This document shows positions 34,359 to 47,108 of a stretch of DNA of 64,000 nucleotides, piece by piece. The stretch covers positions 62,001-126,000 of the forward strand of contig MKWR01000027.1 of NCBI GenBank assembly GCA_001899855.1, given 5' to 3'. The notes below the pieces were generated by a model. The model searched no databases. It saw nothing but the letters and a program-made list of their open reading frames with translations, and had not been told where the DNA came from. Source of the DNA: Lysobacterales bacterium 63-13 (GTDB lineage Bacteria > Pseudomonadota > Gammaproteobacteria > Xanthomonadales > Rhodanobacteraceae). How positions within the stretch are numbered: the stretch's first letter is position 1; every line of letters starts with the position of its first letter. Both the position numbers and the translations under genes were made by a program.

Positions 34359-36644
34359 TCAATTGTCATCGCGACCGAACCACTCGCGGATGCGATCCAT
34401 TGCACAACCCTCGCGCTCGCTGGGCGTATAGCCGGCGATGAACGGCAACTCGCGTGCACCGCTGCATACCGCGTCACTGCGCCGGCCATTTTCGGGATTG
34501 ACCCAGACCCGCTCGATGCCATCCTCCGGCGGCAGCAGCGCCTGCACGGGCAAACGCCTGAACAGGTCGATCCAGACCTTGAGCGCACCCGTCGATCCAA
34601 ACAGGCCGGTTGGGCGATTGTCGTCACGGCCAACCCAGACCACGCCAAGCTGGTTGCCGCTGAAGCCGGCAAACCACGAATCGCGCTGGCTGTCGCTGGT
34701 GCCGGTCTTGCCTGCAGCCCGCAGGCCGCCAAGCCCGGCCTCGCCAATGGCACGTGCCGTGCCCGATTCGACGACCTGCTGCATCGCCCAGGTGACCAGG
34801 CGCGAAGCCGCCACGTAGTCGCCGGTGCCGGGCTTGACGCCAAATCGCGACAAGGTGCGACCCTTGCCATCGATCACGCCGCGCACCGCACGCAAGGGCA
34901 CGGCATGGCCGTCGGCGGCGAAATACTGGTAGATCTGGGCAACATCGAACGGACTCAGTTCGACCGCGCCCAGCAGCAAGGAGGGATTCGGATTGATCGT
35001 GCGGCCGAGGCCGAAGGATTCGAGCAGGCCGCGCACCTTGTCCACGCCCAGGCGCAGGCCAAGCTGCACCGTGGCCAGGTTCCAGCTGTTCTTCAGCGCA
35101 TCAAGCAGCAGCACCTGGCCATGCACGTCGCCATCGGCGTTCTTCGGAATCCAGCGCGTGCCGTCGCGCTGGGCGATGTCCACGGGCGCATCGTCAACCA
35201 GGCTGGCCAGCGAATAACGCTGCGGTTGGGCAAGGGCAACCAGGTAGACAAACGGCTTCACCAATGAGCCGATCGGCCGCCGCGCATTGAGGGCGCGGTT
35301 GAAGCCGGGCGCGTCGGCATCGCGGCCGCCAATGAGCGCCAGCACTTCGCCACCGGGCACGGCGGTGACGACAACCGCGGCATCGACGCCGGCATCGCGC
35401 TTGCCGAGATCCTTGAGCGCGGCATCGAGCGCGGCCTCGGCCTGCAGTTGCGCCGAGGGTGCCAGCGTGGTGTGGATGGTCAAGCCCGCGGCATCGAGTT
35501 CGTGGTCGGCGAAATCGCGCTGCAACTGCTGGCGCACGAGTTCGAGGAAGGCCGGAAAGCGATTGCGCGGCAAGGCCCCTTTCGCGCTGACGCCAAGCGG
35601 CTCGGCACGCGCGCGCGCGAAGGCCTTGGCATCGAGCAATCCGGTATCGAGGAATTGCTGCAGCACGCGGTTGCGCCGCTCCAGCGCACGCTTTGGCGCG
35701 CTGCGCGGATCGTAGTAGCTCGGCCCCTGCACGAGGCCGACCAGCAGGGCAATGTCGGCAGGGCCGAGTGCCTCGACTTCGCGGCCAAAATAGAATTCCG
35801 AGGCGGCAGCAAAGCCATGCACGGCCTGGCCACCTTGCTGGCCGAGGAAGATCTCGTTGACGTAGGCCTCGAGAATTCGCCGCTTGTCGTAGCGGAACTC
35901 GATCAGGACGGCGATCAAGGCCTCGTTGATCTTGCGCATGTAGCTGCGCCCACGATCGAGAAAGAGGTTCTTGACCAGTTGCTGGGTCAGCGTCGAGCCG
36001 CCCTGGACAACGCGCCCGGCGCTCAGGTTGGCCCAGCTCGCGCGCAGGATCGCCAGCGGCGCGATGCCATGATGATGCTTGAATTCGCGATCCTCGACCG
36101 CCTGCAATCCGCCCACCAGCAAAGCGGGCAACTGTTCAAGCTGGACCAGCCGGCGTTCCTCCTGCTGCAGGCCGTACAAGGTGGCAATGCGCGCCGGATC
36201 CAGTTCGGCCTGGTGCAGGGCCGCGCCGGTCTGCAGATCAAGCACGCGGCTGATGCGCCCATCCTGCAGGTCCACGCCCAGGCGTTGCGCCGGATAGCGC
36301 CCGTCGAGGCCGGCAAAGGCGCGTCGGGCAATCTCGAAATGATTGCCGTTGCGGGCGAAGCTGCCCGGCACGCGCCCCGTGCCGTCGTTGCGGTAGCGCG
36401 CGGCATCGAGCTCCAGCAGCAAGGTGTCGGCATTCATGGCCCGTCCCGGGGCGAGATCGAGCGGCCGGGCGAGGACGCGGCTCGGGATCTGCCAGCTCAG
36501 GTCGTCGAAGCGCTCGCGCAGCTGGTGATCGAGACTGATCGTGTAGGGAACGAGAAATCCGGCAAGGGCACCGCAAGCCAGCAGGATCGGCGCGCGCAGC
36601 AGGCGCCAGCCCAGCGCGAAAAAGGAAACGAGACGTCGAAACAC
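34359..36644 (-). CDS. mrcB: Penicillin-binding protein 1B (bifunctional peptidoglycan synthase)
   Basis: A 761-residue class A PBP: glycan chain polymerisation by a GT51 domain and cross-linking by a transpeptidase. After a membrane anchor (about 16-36) comes a UB2H-like segment, then the transglycosylase with Glu184 in AVEDREFKHHHG and GGSTLTQQLVKN. The transpeptidase has nucleophile Ser460 in GSLVK, SWN (520-522) and KTGTSD. The start is GTG at 36644 and no ribosome site is evident, so it may lie a little inward. The lipoprotein that follows on the same strand may be a partner, as PBP1B has lipoprotein activators in enterobacteria. Confidence 0.93.
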   Translation of the reverse strand: MFRRLVSFFALGWRLLRAPILLACGALAGFLVPYTISLDHQLRERFDDLSWQIPSRVLARPLDLAPGRAMNADTLLLELDAARYRNDGTGRVPGSFARNGNHFEIARRAFAGLDGRYPAQRLGVDLQDGRISRVLDLQTGAALHQAELDPARIATLYGLQQEERRLVQLEQLPALLVGGLQAVEDREFKHHHGIAPLAILRASWANLSAGRVVQGGSTLTQQLVKNLFLDRGRSYMRKINEALIAVLIEFRYDKRRILEAYVNEIFLGQQGGQAVHGFAAASEFYFGREVEALGPADIALLVGLVQGPSYYDPRSAPKRALERRNRVLQQFLDTGLLDAKAFARARAEPLGVSAKGALPRNRFPAFLELVRQQLQRDFADHELDAAGLTIHTTLAPSAQLQAEAALDAALKDLGKRDAGVDAAVVVTAVPGGEVLALIGGRDADAPGFNRALNARRPIGSLVKPFVYLVALAQPQRYSLASLVDDAPVDIAQRDGTRWIPKNADGDVHGQVLLLDALKNSWNLATVQLGLRLGVDKVRGLLESFGLGRTINPNPSLLLGAVELSPFDVAQIYQYFAADGHAVPLRAVRGVIDGKGRTLSRFGVKPGTGDYVAASRLVTWAMQQVVESGTARAIGEAGLGGLRAAGKTGTSDSQRDSWFAGFSGNQLGVVWVGRDDNRPTGLFGSTGALKVWIDLFRRLPVQALLPPEDGIERVWVNPENGRRSDAVCSGARELPFIAGYTPSEREGCAMDRIREWFGRDDN

Positions 36645-36699
36645 GTGCAGACCGTGGTGCCGGGGAGCGAAGGCACGAGTTTAGGGCAATGCTGATCAA

Positions 36700-39600
36700 G
36701 TGGGACAACCGTCACGGCAGCCCGTTACCGGCCGGCCGGGCGCCGCCGTGACAGTGTGCGCCGGCATCGCCGATAATCCGCAACCGCTTGTCGCCTGGAC
36801 CGTCGTGCTGAAACCCTTGTCGGAACCCGCCTGCCTCTGCGTGCATGGTGCACTCGCCTGCACCGACGCCTGGCTGGCCGCAGCCATGGCGCAGATGCCG
36901 GAAGGCGCGACCCTTGTCCTGCTCGGGGCATCGGCGGCGATGGACGGGCACGGCGAGGCGCTGCGCTTTGGCGATCTCCCCGACACATCCGCCGAGGCGC
37001 TGGCCAGGGCACTGGCGCTGCGCCTGCCGCAGCGGCACTTGCTGATCGTGCGCAGCGATGCCGAATTGCCAGCGCTGGCACTGCCGCGCCTGCTGCGCGC
37101 ACTCGAGGAGCCCGATGTGCTTGCCGCCGGCGCGCTGGACAATCTCGATGCGGCACGCTCGCCCTTGCCGGCGGGCTTGCTCAGCGAAGCGGATGTCGCG
37201 CACATCGACGCGCTTTGCTACGCCCATTCGCGCCATCGATTGATCGAGGTGGGCGAAGTCTCGCCGCTGGCATCGGCCTGGCATGGCCAGCGCCTGGCCG
37301 AGCGCACGGGCGCATGGCGCACGGTCATGCTCGATCATTGTTATGTCGGTGCCCGCGGCCACGCCCTTGCCGGTGCCGGGCAAAGCGCGGACCCGCGCGA
37401 TCCTCTGCCGCCTTCGGCACTGGCCGGATTGTGCGCGCAACTCGCCGTGGCACTGGCCACGCCGACGACACCGGCCAGCGCGGCGCTGCCTGCAAGACCG
37501 GTGATCCTGCATGTCCTGCATGGCTGGGGCGGTGGTGCCGAACGTTGGGTACGCGATTTCTGCAGTGCCTTCACGGCGGCCGATCACCTGGTCCTGAAAT
37601 CCTGCGGCAGCCATCAACGCCGGCGTCACGGCGAATGGCTTGAACTGCACGATGGATCGCTCAACGGACCGCCGTTGCGCCGCATTGCCCTGCCCTGCGC
37701 CATTGCCGATACCGATGTGCACAACCCGGGCTATCGTCGCTTGCTCGGCGAACTGCTTGCCGAGCACGCGGTTGATTCGATCATCGTTTCCTCGCTGATC
37801 GGGCACAGCCTGGATGCCCTGCGCACGGGTTTGCCGACCACCCGCATCATCCACGACCACTATCCGCTGTGGCCGCTGCTGCATCGTGATTTCAGCGATC
37901 CCGCCCTGCCCTTCGACGATGCCCAGCGCGTTGCCGATCTCGCCGCACAAGGTGCGGATCGCGAGTTCGCCAATGCCGATCCAGTCCATTGGCGGGCACT
38001 GCGTGATGCCGCCGTTGCGGCGATGATCGAAGCGCGCATGCAATTGATTGCGCCGAGCCGCTCGGCGCTGGACAACGACCTGCGCCTCGCGCCGGAACTG
38101 CGCTCCTTGCCCGCGCAGGTCATCGCGCACGGCTTGTCGGCCTGGCCAGACGCGAACCTGCGCGCCTTGCCACCACCGCGAACACGCCTGCGCCTGGTCT
38201 TTCCGGGCCGCGTGCGCCACGGCAAGGGCGCGGTCTTGCTGCACCAGGTCTTGCCGCGACTGGCCGGGATCGCCGAGGTGTTCCTGCTCGGCGCCGGTGC
38301 CGATGCACAGGACTTCTTCGGCATCGATGGCGTGCACATCGTCCTCGACTATCGCCGCGACGACCTGCCCAGCCTGCTCGCCACGCTCGCCGCCGATGCC
38401 GCCGTGCTGTTGCCGACCGTGGCCGAGACCTTCGGCTACACGCTGTCGGAATTGCGCGCGCTGGGCATGCCGGTGATTGCCACGCGCATGGGCGCGTACG
38501 TCGAGCGCATCGCCGATGGCGTCGACGGCTTCCTCGTCGCTGCCAACGCCGATGCCATCGTCGCCCGCATCAGCCAGCTCGCCGCGCAACGCGAACCCCT
38601 GCAAGTCGTGCGCGCAAATCTGGCAACGTGGCGCGAACCCGATCTCGCCACCATGGCGCAGGCCTACGCGCAGGTGCTTGAGCTGCCGAAGGTCGAGGCG
38701 CTGCGCTATGCGCTGAACTCGACGAGCATCGATTCGCAGATGCTCGCCGCGCGCAGCGATCAACTGGCCAGCGCCGAGACGCGCATCCTTGCCTTGCGTG
38801 CGGCCGTGGACACGGCCGATGCGGAAAGCCGGCGGCGTGGCGAATGGGGACATGCGCTCAGCCGCGACCTGGCCACCTCGCGCGAACAGGTCGACGCCCT
38901 GCACGACGAGCTTGCCGTGCGCACCGCCTGGGCACAGCGCCTCGATGCGGAAGTCGAGGCGCTGCGTCCGTACCAACCTGCCTACGAAATGGTCGTCGGC
39001 AGCCGTTCCTGGCGCCTGACCGCACCGCTGCGCAACGCCGCCACCCGCCTGCGCGGCCTGCGCGCGGCGCTGGCCTTCCGCAAGAGTCGCCTCCTCGCCC
39101 AACTGCAACGCCTGCGCGGCAGTCTCGTCCAGCATGGCCTCGCCGGCACCTGGACGCGCCTGCTGCGTGAACTGCGTGGAAGCACGGCAGTGTCGGCGCG
39201 CGAAACCTTCGCCGCGCCCGGCGAGGAATTCTCGCCGTTCGCCGTGCCCGGCAGCGAGTCACCGCAGGTTTCCATCATCATCCCGGTGCACAACAAGTTC
39301 GCCTACACCGCGGCCTGCCTACGCTCGCTGGCCGAACACGCCGATGCGACGCCGTTCGAGGTCATCGTCGTCGATGACCTGTCGACGGATGCAACTGCCG
39401 CGCGCCTTGCCCAGATCAGCGGCATCCGCTCGATCCGCAATGCCGAAAACCTCGGCTTCGTCGGTTCGTGCAATGCCGGTGCGGCCATCGCGCAGGGCGA
39501 TTTTGTACTCTTTCTCAACAACGATACGCTGGTCACGGCCGACTGGCTGGGCGCCTTGCTGCGCTGTTTTGCCGAGCAGGCCGATGCCGGCCTCGTCGGC

Positions 39601-41142
39601 TCGCGCCTGGTCTATCCCGATGGCCGCCTGCAGGAAGCCGGCGGCATCGTCTTCAATGACGGTTCGGGCTGGAACTACGGACGCTTCGAGGATCCCGCGG
39701 ACTGCCGATTCGCCTTCCGCCGCGAAGTCGATTACTGCTCGGGCGCGGCAATCATGTTGCGCCGTGATTTGTTCGAGCGCCTCGGCGGATTCGACCAGCG
39801 CTACGCGCCGGCCTATTACGAAGACACCGATCTCGCCTTTGCCGTGCGCGCTGCCGGGCTCAAGGTGTACTACGAGCCGCGCTCGCGCGTCATCCATTTC
39901 GAGGGCATCACCGCCGGCACCGATACCGGCAGTGGCATGAAGCGCTACCAGCTGGTCAACCGCGGGAAGTTCCTCGACAAGTGGAACGATGCCTTGCGCC
40001 GGCAGCCGCCGCCCGGCACGCCGATCCATCTCGCCGCCACGCACCGCGCGCGCCGGCGCATCCTCATCATCGATGCGACCACGCCGACGCCGGATCAGGA
40101 TTCCGGCTCGTTGCGCATGGTCAACCTGATGCGCATCCTGCGCGGCAATCATTGCCATGTGGTGTTCATGGCCAGCAACCAGGCGTGGATCGAACGCTAC
40201 ACGGCCGATCTGCAGGCGCTTGGCATCGAAGTGCTGTATCAACCCTGGCTTGGCAGTCCCGCCACGTTCTTCCGCGAGCGTGGCGGCGAGTTCGATGCGA
40301 TCGTTCTCTCCCGCCACTATGTCGCCGCCGAGTTCATCGGACTCGCCCGGCTCTATGCGCGCAAGGCGCGGCTGATCTTCGATACCGTCGACCTGCACTA
40401 CCTGCGCGAACTGCGCGCGGCCGAACTCGAAGGCCGCGACGAGCTGGCCCGCGTCTCGGCGCGAACCCGTGCCCAGGAGATCGGCATCATGCGCGAGTGC
40501 GACGTGACCCTGGTGGTCAGTCCGGTCGAGAAGGAAATCCTCGCGCGCGACGCACCGGGTGTCAGCGTCGACGTGCTCTCCAACGTGCACGAGATCTTCG
40601 GCTGCCGCACGCCCTTTGGCGAACGCCGCGATCTGCTTTTTGTCGGCGGCTTCCAGCATCCGCCCAACAGCGACGCGGTGCTCTGGTTCGTCCGGGACAT
40701 CCTGCCGCGCGTGCATGCCGCCATCCCCGGCCTGCGCCTGCACGTGATCGGCAGCAAGGTCACCGAAGCGATCCGTGCGCTCGCCAGCGAACAGGTCATC
40801 GTGCACGGGTTCGTCGATGACATTGCCCCGGCCATGGACGCCGCGCGCATCTCCATCGCCCCGCTGCGCTACGGCGCGGGAGTCAAGGGCAAGGTCAACA
40901 TGGCCATGAGCTACGGCCTGCCGGTGGTCGCCACGCCGATGGCCGTGGAAGGCATGCACGTGCAATCCGGCAAGGAGGTGCTGATTGCCGAAACCGCCGA
41001 AGCCTATGCCGATGCGATCATCGCGTTGTACGACGACGAGGTGCTGTGGCAACGCCTCTCGGCCAACGGCCTCGACAATGTGCGTGCGCACTTTTCCTTC
41101 GATGCCGCGGAAAAGGCAATCAGGCGCATTTTTGGATTCTGA
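36700..41142 (+). CDS. 1480-residue multi-domain glycosyltransferase (GT4-coiled coil-GT2-GT4)
   Basis: Four regions are visible. Residues 1-245 look like a degenerate GT2 domain without the metal motif. Residues of about 265-665 are a GT-B domain (VILHVLHGWGGGAERWVRDF; RLVFPGRVRHGKGA; LLPTVAETFGYTLSELRALG). About 680-790 is a coiled coil (MLAARSDQLASAETRILALR). About 855-1090 is a GT2 core (VSIIIPVHNKFAYTAACL, VVDDLSTDAT, FLNNDTLVT, YYEDTDLAFAVRAAG). About 1117-1480 is a second GT-B domain (ILIIDATTPTPDQDSGSLRM; ISIAPLRYGAGVKGKV). It starts at GTG 36700, divergent from mrcB, and stands alone. Probably a multi-step polymerase of a surface glycan. Confidence 0.88.
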   Translation: MGQPSRQPVTGRPGAAVTVCAGIADNPQPLVAWTVVLKPLSEPACLCVHGALACTDAWLAAAMAQMPEGATLVLLGASAAMDGHGEALRFGDLPDTSAEALARALALRLPQRHLLIVRSDAELPALALPRLLRALEEPDVLAAGALDNLDAARSPLPAGLLSEADVAHIDALCYAHSRHRLIEVGEVSPLASAWHGQRLAERTGAWRTVMLDHCYVGARGHALAGAGQSADPRDPLPPSALAGLCAQLAVALATPTTPASAALPARPVILHVLHGWGGGAERWVRDFCSAFTAADHLVLKSCGSHQRRRHGEWLELHDGSLNGPPLRRIALPCAIADTDVHNPGYRRLLGELLAEHAVDSIIVSSLIGHSLDALRTGLPTTRIIHDHYPLWPLLHRDFSDPALPFDDAQRVADLAAQGADREFANADPVHWRALRDAAVAAMIEARMQLIAPSRSALDNDLRLAPELRSLPAQVIAHGLSAWPDANLRALPPPRTRLRLVFPGRVRHGKGAVLLHQVLPRLAGIAEVFLLGAGADAQDFFGIDGVHIVLDYRRDDLPSLLATLAADAAVLLPTVAETFGYTLSELRALGMPVIATRMGAYVERIADGVDGFLVAANADAIVARISQLAAQREPLQVVRANLATWREPDLATMAQAYAQVLELPKVEALRYALNSTSIDSQMLAARSDQLASAETRILALRAAVDTADAESRRRGEWGHALSRDLATSREQVDALHDELAVRTAWAQRLDAEVEALRPYQPAYEMVVGSRSWRLTAPLRNAATRLRGLRAALAFRKSRLLAQLQRLRGSLVQHGLAGTWTRLLRELRGSTAVSARETFAAPGEEFSPFAVPGSESPQVSIIIPVHNKFAYTAACLRSLAEHADATPFEVIVVDDLSTDATAARLAQISGIRSIRNAENLGFVGSCNAGAAIAQGDFVLFLNNDTLVTADWLGALLRCFAEQADAGLVGSRLVYPDGRLQEAGGIVFNDGSGWNYGRFEDPADCRFAFRREVDYCSGAAIMLRRDLFERLGGFDQRYAPAYYEDTDLAFAVRAAGLKVYYEPRSRVIHFEGITAGTDTGSGMKRYQLVNRGKFLDKWNDALRRQPPPGTPIHLAATHRARRRILIIDATTPTPDQDSGSLRMVNLMRILRGNHCHVVFMASNQAWIERYTADLQALGIEVLYQPWLGSPATFFRERGGEFDAIVLSRHYVAAEFIGLARLYARKARLIFDTVDLHYLRELRAAELEGRDELARVSARTRAQEIGIMRECDVTLVVSPVEKEILARDAPGVSVDVLSNVHEIFGCRTPFGERRDLLFVGGFQHPPNSDAVLWFVRDILPRVHAAIPGLRLHVIGSKVTEAIRALASEQVIVHGFVDDIAPAMDAARISIAPLRYGAGVKGKVNMAMSYGLPVVATPMAVEGMHVQSGKEVLIAETAEAYADAIIALYDDEVLWQRLSANGLDNVRAHFSFDAAEKAIRRIFGF

Positions 41143-41232
41143 TCCGCACGGCAGGTGTGGATGGCTGGCGATGCAGGCGCGCTGCGGGCCTGGCCGGGCG
41201 CAGATGAAGAGCTGCCGCGTCGCGGGACTTGC

Positions 41233-42027
41233 TCACGCCGCGGCCTCGGCGAGTTGCCATTCGCCATCGCTTTCCAGGCATTGCCACTGCACGTCGCCAA
41301 GCGCCGCAGCCAACGGCCCGAAACTGCGTTCGCGGAAAAACAGGCTGCCATCTTCGTGGCGCATGACCAGCGAACTCGCCCGCGTTCCGTACTGATCACC
41401 AGAAATGAAGACTGGCGCAAGCAGGCGTTCAAGATGCGCGCCGACGCCGGTATCGGGCAACTCCGCATCATCAGGCTGGAGGCTGTCGGCGAGCAGGGCC
41501 AGCAAGCTGTCCTCGTCGCGCTGGCCACGGCCGATCGCGTCGCGGAAGCGCGTGCGCAGGCGTTCGACCTTGGGCCAGGCACTGGCGAACGGACCGTTGC
41601 CGACCACATGGATGCCGGCGGGCAGGCGTTGCCAGGTCGCGCTGCTGCCATCGATGAGGATGACGCCGGAGCGATCGCCGAAAACAAGGTTGAACGGGCC
41701 GTACTCGTCGATGTGGTCAAGCACGCGCCGGGCGAAATCCGCGACGCCTTCATTGCCGATGACAAACTCGCGCACGAGAGCGCCGCGCGAGCGTGGTGCC
41801 TGTGCCGGAACGCCGCTGCGCAGGTTGGTCACCGCGGCGAAGCGACCGTCATTGCGCTGCGCGAGCCAACTGCCACCGGCCTTCAGGTCGAGGCCGCCGA
41901 GGCAATCGGACTCGCCGCGCCAGGGCTCGGCGGCGGCGCTTGGCCGGGCATGGTATTCATCGCGGTTGCCGAGCAGCAGCAGCGGCCACTCGGGCATCGA
42001 ATCGATGGCGACGAGGATGATGCACAT
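41233..42027 (-). CDS. NRDE family protein (TANGO2-like)
   Basis: A 264-residue protein of the NRDE/TANGO2 family, found in bacteria and eukaryotes. The N-terminus MCIILVAIDSMPEWPLLLLGNRDE carries the invariant Cys2 and the NRDE motif, followed by WRGE (as W-G-E) and GGSWLA, all typical. The catalytic or binding role of the family is not established; an N-terminal nucleophile-type fold has been proposed because Cys2 becomes N-terminal after Met removal. It converges with the large glycosyltransferase gene. Confidence 0.92.
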   Translation of the reverse strand: MCIILVAIDSMPEWPLLLLGNRDEYHARPSAAAEPWRGESDCLGGLDLKAGGSWLAQRNDGRFAAVTNLRSGVPAQAPRSRGALVREFVIGNEGVADFARRVLDHIDEYGPFNLVFGDRSGVILIDGSSATWQRLPAGIHVVGNGPFASAWPKVERLRTRFRDAIGRGQRDEDSLLALLADSLQPDDAELPDTGVGAHLERLLAPVFISGDQYGTRASSLVMRHEDGSLFFRERSFGPLAAALGDVQWQCLESDGEWQLAEAAA

Positions 42028-42193
42028 GGCTCAGCCCGGACTATCCGCAAATACGCGCGATGATCGCGCAGGACATGGGATTCACACGGCTTTTCGCGAT
42101 TGAGGCGATGGCGGAACCTGTCGCCGAATGAGCGAAATGACGTGTGGATTGCAGGGACAAGCGAGGGCGTGCGTCTTTCATGGATGGTTCTGG

Positions 42194-44743
<2,550 letters not shown>

Positions 44744-44838
44744 GTCGGGACTCTATCCATGCCCAATGCCGCACTGCAGCGAGGTTGTTAGCATATCAGC
44801 CCATCCGGCACTTGCGCCGCCCCGGAGCCATGCCGGCA

Positions 44839-46959
44839 TCAGGCCTTGCGCTGCGCCTCGATCACGTTCGGCACGGCGTGCAACTGCCCGAGCAGGCTCG
44901 ACAATTGGCCGAAATCGGCCACCCTCAGGGCCAGGTTCATGGTCACCTCGTTGCGTGCAGGATCGACCCGCGCATCGATCGCCAGGATCTGCACATTGGC
45001 CGCCGCAATGACATTGCTGACATCCTTGTGCAGGCCCTTGCGGTCGTAGCCGCGGACGAGCACGTCGACCTCATAGGCGCGCTGCTTGCCGCCGCCCCAT
45101 TCGACATCGATGATGCGATCGGCATCGAGCAGGCGCAGGCGTTGCAGTTGCCGGCAATCGGACCGGTGCACGCTGACCCCGCGCCCACGCGTGATGAAAC
45201 CGGTGACCGCATCGCCCGGCACCGGCTGGCAACAGCGCGCGAGGACGCTCAACAGATTGCCGACACCCTCGATGACCAGGGCGTCCCTGGCCGGCGCGCT
45301 CGACTTCGACGTTGGTGCCGAGCGCGGAATCTGTGCATCCTCGTTGCGCTCACCGTCGTGCAGGTTGCGCGCAATCTGCGTCGGCGTGACATCGCCAAGC
45401 GCGATCGCCTCGTACAGGTCCTCGACACTGCGCAGGTGGAAGCGTGCCGGCAAGCTGTCGAGATCGACGTTGTGCAGTGCCAGGCGCTTGAGTTCGCGAT
45501 CGAGCACGCCACGGCCGGCGGCGACGTTGATCTCGCGATCGGCCTGGCGGAACCAGTTGCGCACCTTGTTGCGGGCGCGCGCCGTCTGCAGGAAGCCATG
45601 CTGCGCCGACAGCCAGTCACGGCTGGGTTCGGCGTTCTTTGCGGTGAGGATTTCAATGCGATCGCCACTGCCGGGCTGGAACGTCAGCGGCACGATGCGC
45701 CCGTTGACCTTGGCGCCACGGCAGCGATGGCCGACATCGGTATGCACGAGATAGGCGAAATCAAGCACGGTTGCGCCTTTCGGCAGGTCGAGCACCTGGC
45801 CCTTCGGGGTCAGCAGGTAGACGCGATCCTCGATGACATCGGTGCGGAAACCGGCAAGCAGGGCGGCATCGTCGTCGTGCTCGTCGCGGCTTTCCAGCAG
45901 TTGCCGCATCCAGGCGATCTTGCGTTCGAAGCTGGCGTCGCCGCCGCTGCCTTCCTTGTAGCGCCAATGCGCGGCAAAGCCGAGCTCGGCATACGCATGC
46001 ATGTCGTGCGAACGGATCTGCACTTCCAGCGCACGCCCCTCCGGGCCGATCACGGCAGTATGCAATGATTGGTAATTGTTGCCTTTGGGGCTGGCGATAT
46101 AGTCGTCGAACTCGCCGGCAATGAACGGCCACAGCGAGTGCACCACGCCCAGCGCGGCATAGCAGGAAGGCACGTCGCCAACGAGCACGCGCAGCGCGCG
46201 AATATCGTAAAGGTCGGAGAAATCCAGGCCCTTCTTCTGCATCTTCCGCCAGATCGAGCTGATGTGCTTCGGCCGCCCGGCCACCTCGGCCTTGATGCCG
46301 GCATCGGCCAGCGCCTTTTGCAGCAGGCCGCAGGCGTGCGCGATCCAGGTTTCGCGATCGCCGCGGCGCTCGTCGAGCAGGTTGGCGATGCGCCGGTAGG
46401 TTTCCGGTTGCAGGTAGCGGAAGGCCAGGTCCTCAAGCTCCCACTTCAATTGCCAGATGCCGAGGCGATTGGCCAATGGCGCATGGATGTCGGCGGTGAG
46501 TTGGGCAATGGCGCGGCGCTCGTCGTCAGCCAGCGCGCCAGCCCGGCGCATCATCACCAGTTGCCGGGCGAGCAGGATGAAGACCACGCGCAGGTCGCGG
46601 ATGATCGCCAGCAACAGGCGCCGCAGGCCTTCGGCAGCACCCGCGCCGTTGCGCGCGGCATGCAGCGACCAGACCTTTTCCGCAGCGCGCTGGCCCTCGA
46701 CCAGCTCGGCAACCTCGCTGCCGAATGCAGCCAGCTCCACCTCGGGAAATTCGCAGCCGGCGCTGAGCGCCTCGTACACGAGCAGGGCCGTGCGCGCGAC
46801 CGGCCCGGTGGCCAGCTTGTCGAGTTCGGCAAGAATCGCGTCGCGGATCGGGATGGCCGCGTCCCAGCGTCGACGTGCGGCTGGCGAGGCGTCCAGCCTT
46901 GCCTCGATACGCTGCAGCGCCTCATTGCTCGATAGCGACACGCTTGCATCCGCATTCAT
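44839..46959 (-). CDS. relA: (p)ppGpp synthetase RelA
   Basis: A 706-residue long RSH protein. The N-terminal hydrolase-like domain lacks the HD residues, so it should not degrade (p)ppGpp. The synthetase has GRPKHISSIWRKMQKKG and the EFDD motif (283-286), which marks monofunctional RelA rather than SpoT (RxKD). NNYQSLHTAV and AHWRYKEG complete the active site. A TGS domain (VYLLTPKGQVLDLPKGAT) follows from about 376 and a C-terminal ACT domain from about 635. On ribosome stalling it makes the stringent-response alarmone. E. coli RelA has 744 residues. Confidence 0.95.
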   Translation of the reverse strand: MNADASVSLSSNEALQRIEARLDASPAARRRWDAAIPIRDAILAELDKLATGPVARTALLVYEALSAGCEFPEVELAAFGSEVAELVEGQRAAEKVWSLHAARNGAGAAEGLRRLLLAIIRDLRVVFILLARQLVMMRRAGALADDERRAIAQLTADIHAPLANRLGIWQLKWELEDLAFRYLQPETYRRIANLLDERRGDRETWIAHACGLLQKALADAGIKAEVAGRPKHISSIWRKMQKKGLDFSDLYDIRALRVLVGDVPSCYAALGVVHSLWPFIAGEFDDYIASPKGNNYQSLHTAVIGPEGRALEVQIRSHDMHAYAELGFAAHWRYKEGSGGDASFERKIAWMRQLLESRDEHDDDAALLAGFRTDVIEDRVYLLTPKGQVLDLPKGATVLDFAYLVHTDVGHRCRGAKVNGRIVPLTFQPGSGDRIEILTAKNAEPSRDWLSAQHGFLQTARARNKVRNWFRQADREINVAAGRGVLDRELKRLALHNVDLDSLPARFHLRSVEDLYEAIALGDVTPTQIARNLHDGERNEDAQIPRSAPTSKSSAPARDALVIEGVGNLLSVLARCCQPVPGDAVTGFITRGRGVSVHRSDCRQLQRLRLLDADRIIDVEWGGGKQRAYEVDVLVRGYDRKGLHKDVSNVIAAANVQILAIDARVDPARNEVTMNLALRVADFGQLSSLLGQLHAVPNVIEAQRKA

Positions 46960-47108
46960 GGGTGGCGCGGCGACTTTACCGGATCGGCATCCGCTCGGCC
47001 GATGCGCTGGCAGGAAAACTGCTTGCCGTGGCAGTGTGCCGCGCCGGATTCACGCCAGCACAAGCCTGCCGGCGCGGCCGAACGCGTCGGCCGCGACAGG
47101 AGATCGAA

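Noticed and set aside
33782-34870. A 362-codon reading frame starting at 34870 for the lipoprotein gene
   Set aside because: The upstream part overlaps mrcB and lacks a signal; starting at 34318 or 34297 gives a proper lipoprotein signal.
36712-39135. An 807-codon minus-strand frame opposite the large glycosyltransferase
   Set aside because: Its Arg/Gln/His-rich composition without motifs is typical of shadow frames in GC-rich DNA; the plus-strand protein has clear domains.
39319-41091. A 590-codon minus-strand frame opposite the 3' half of the large glycosyltransferase
   Set aside because: Shadow frame; the plus strand codes for GT2 and GT4 domains in this stretch.
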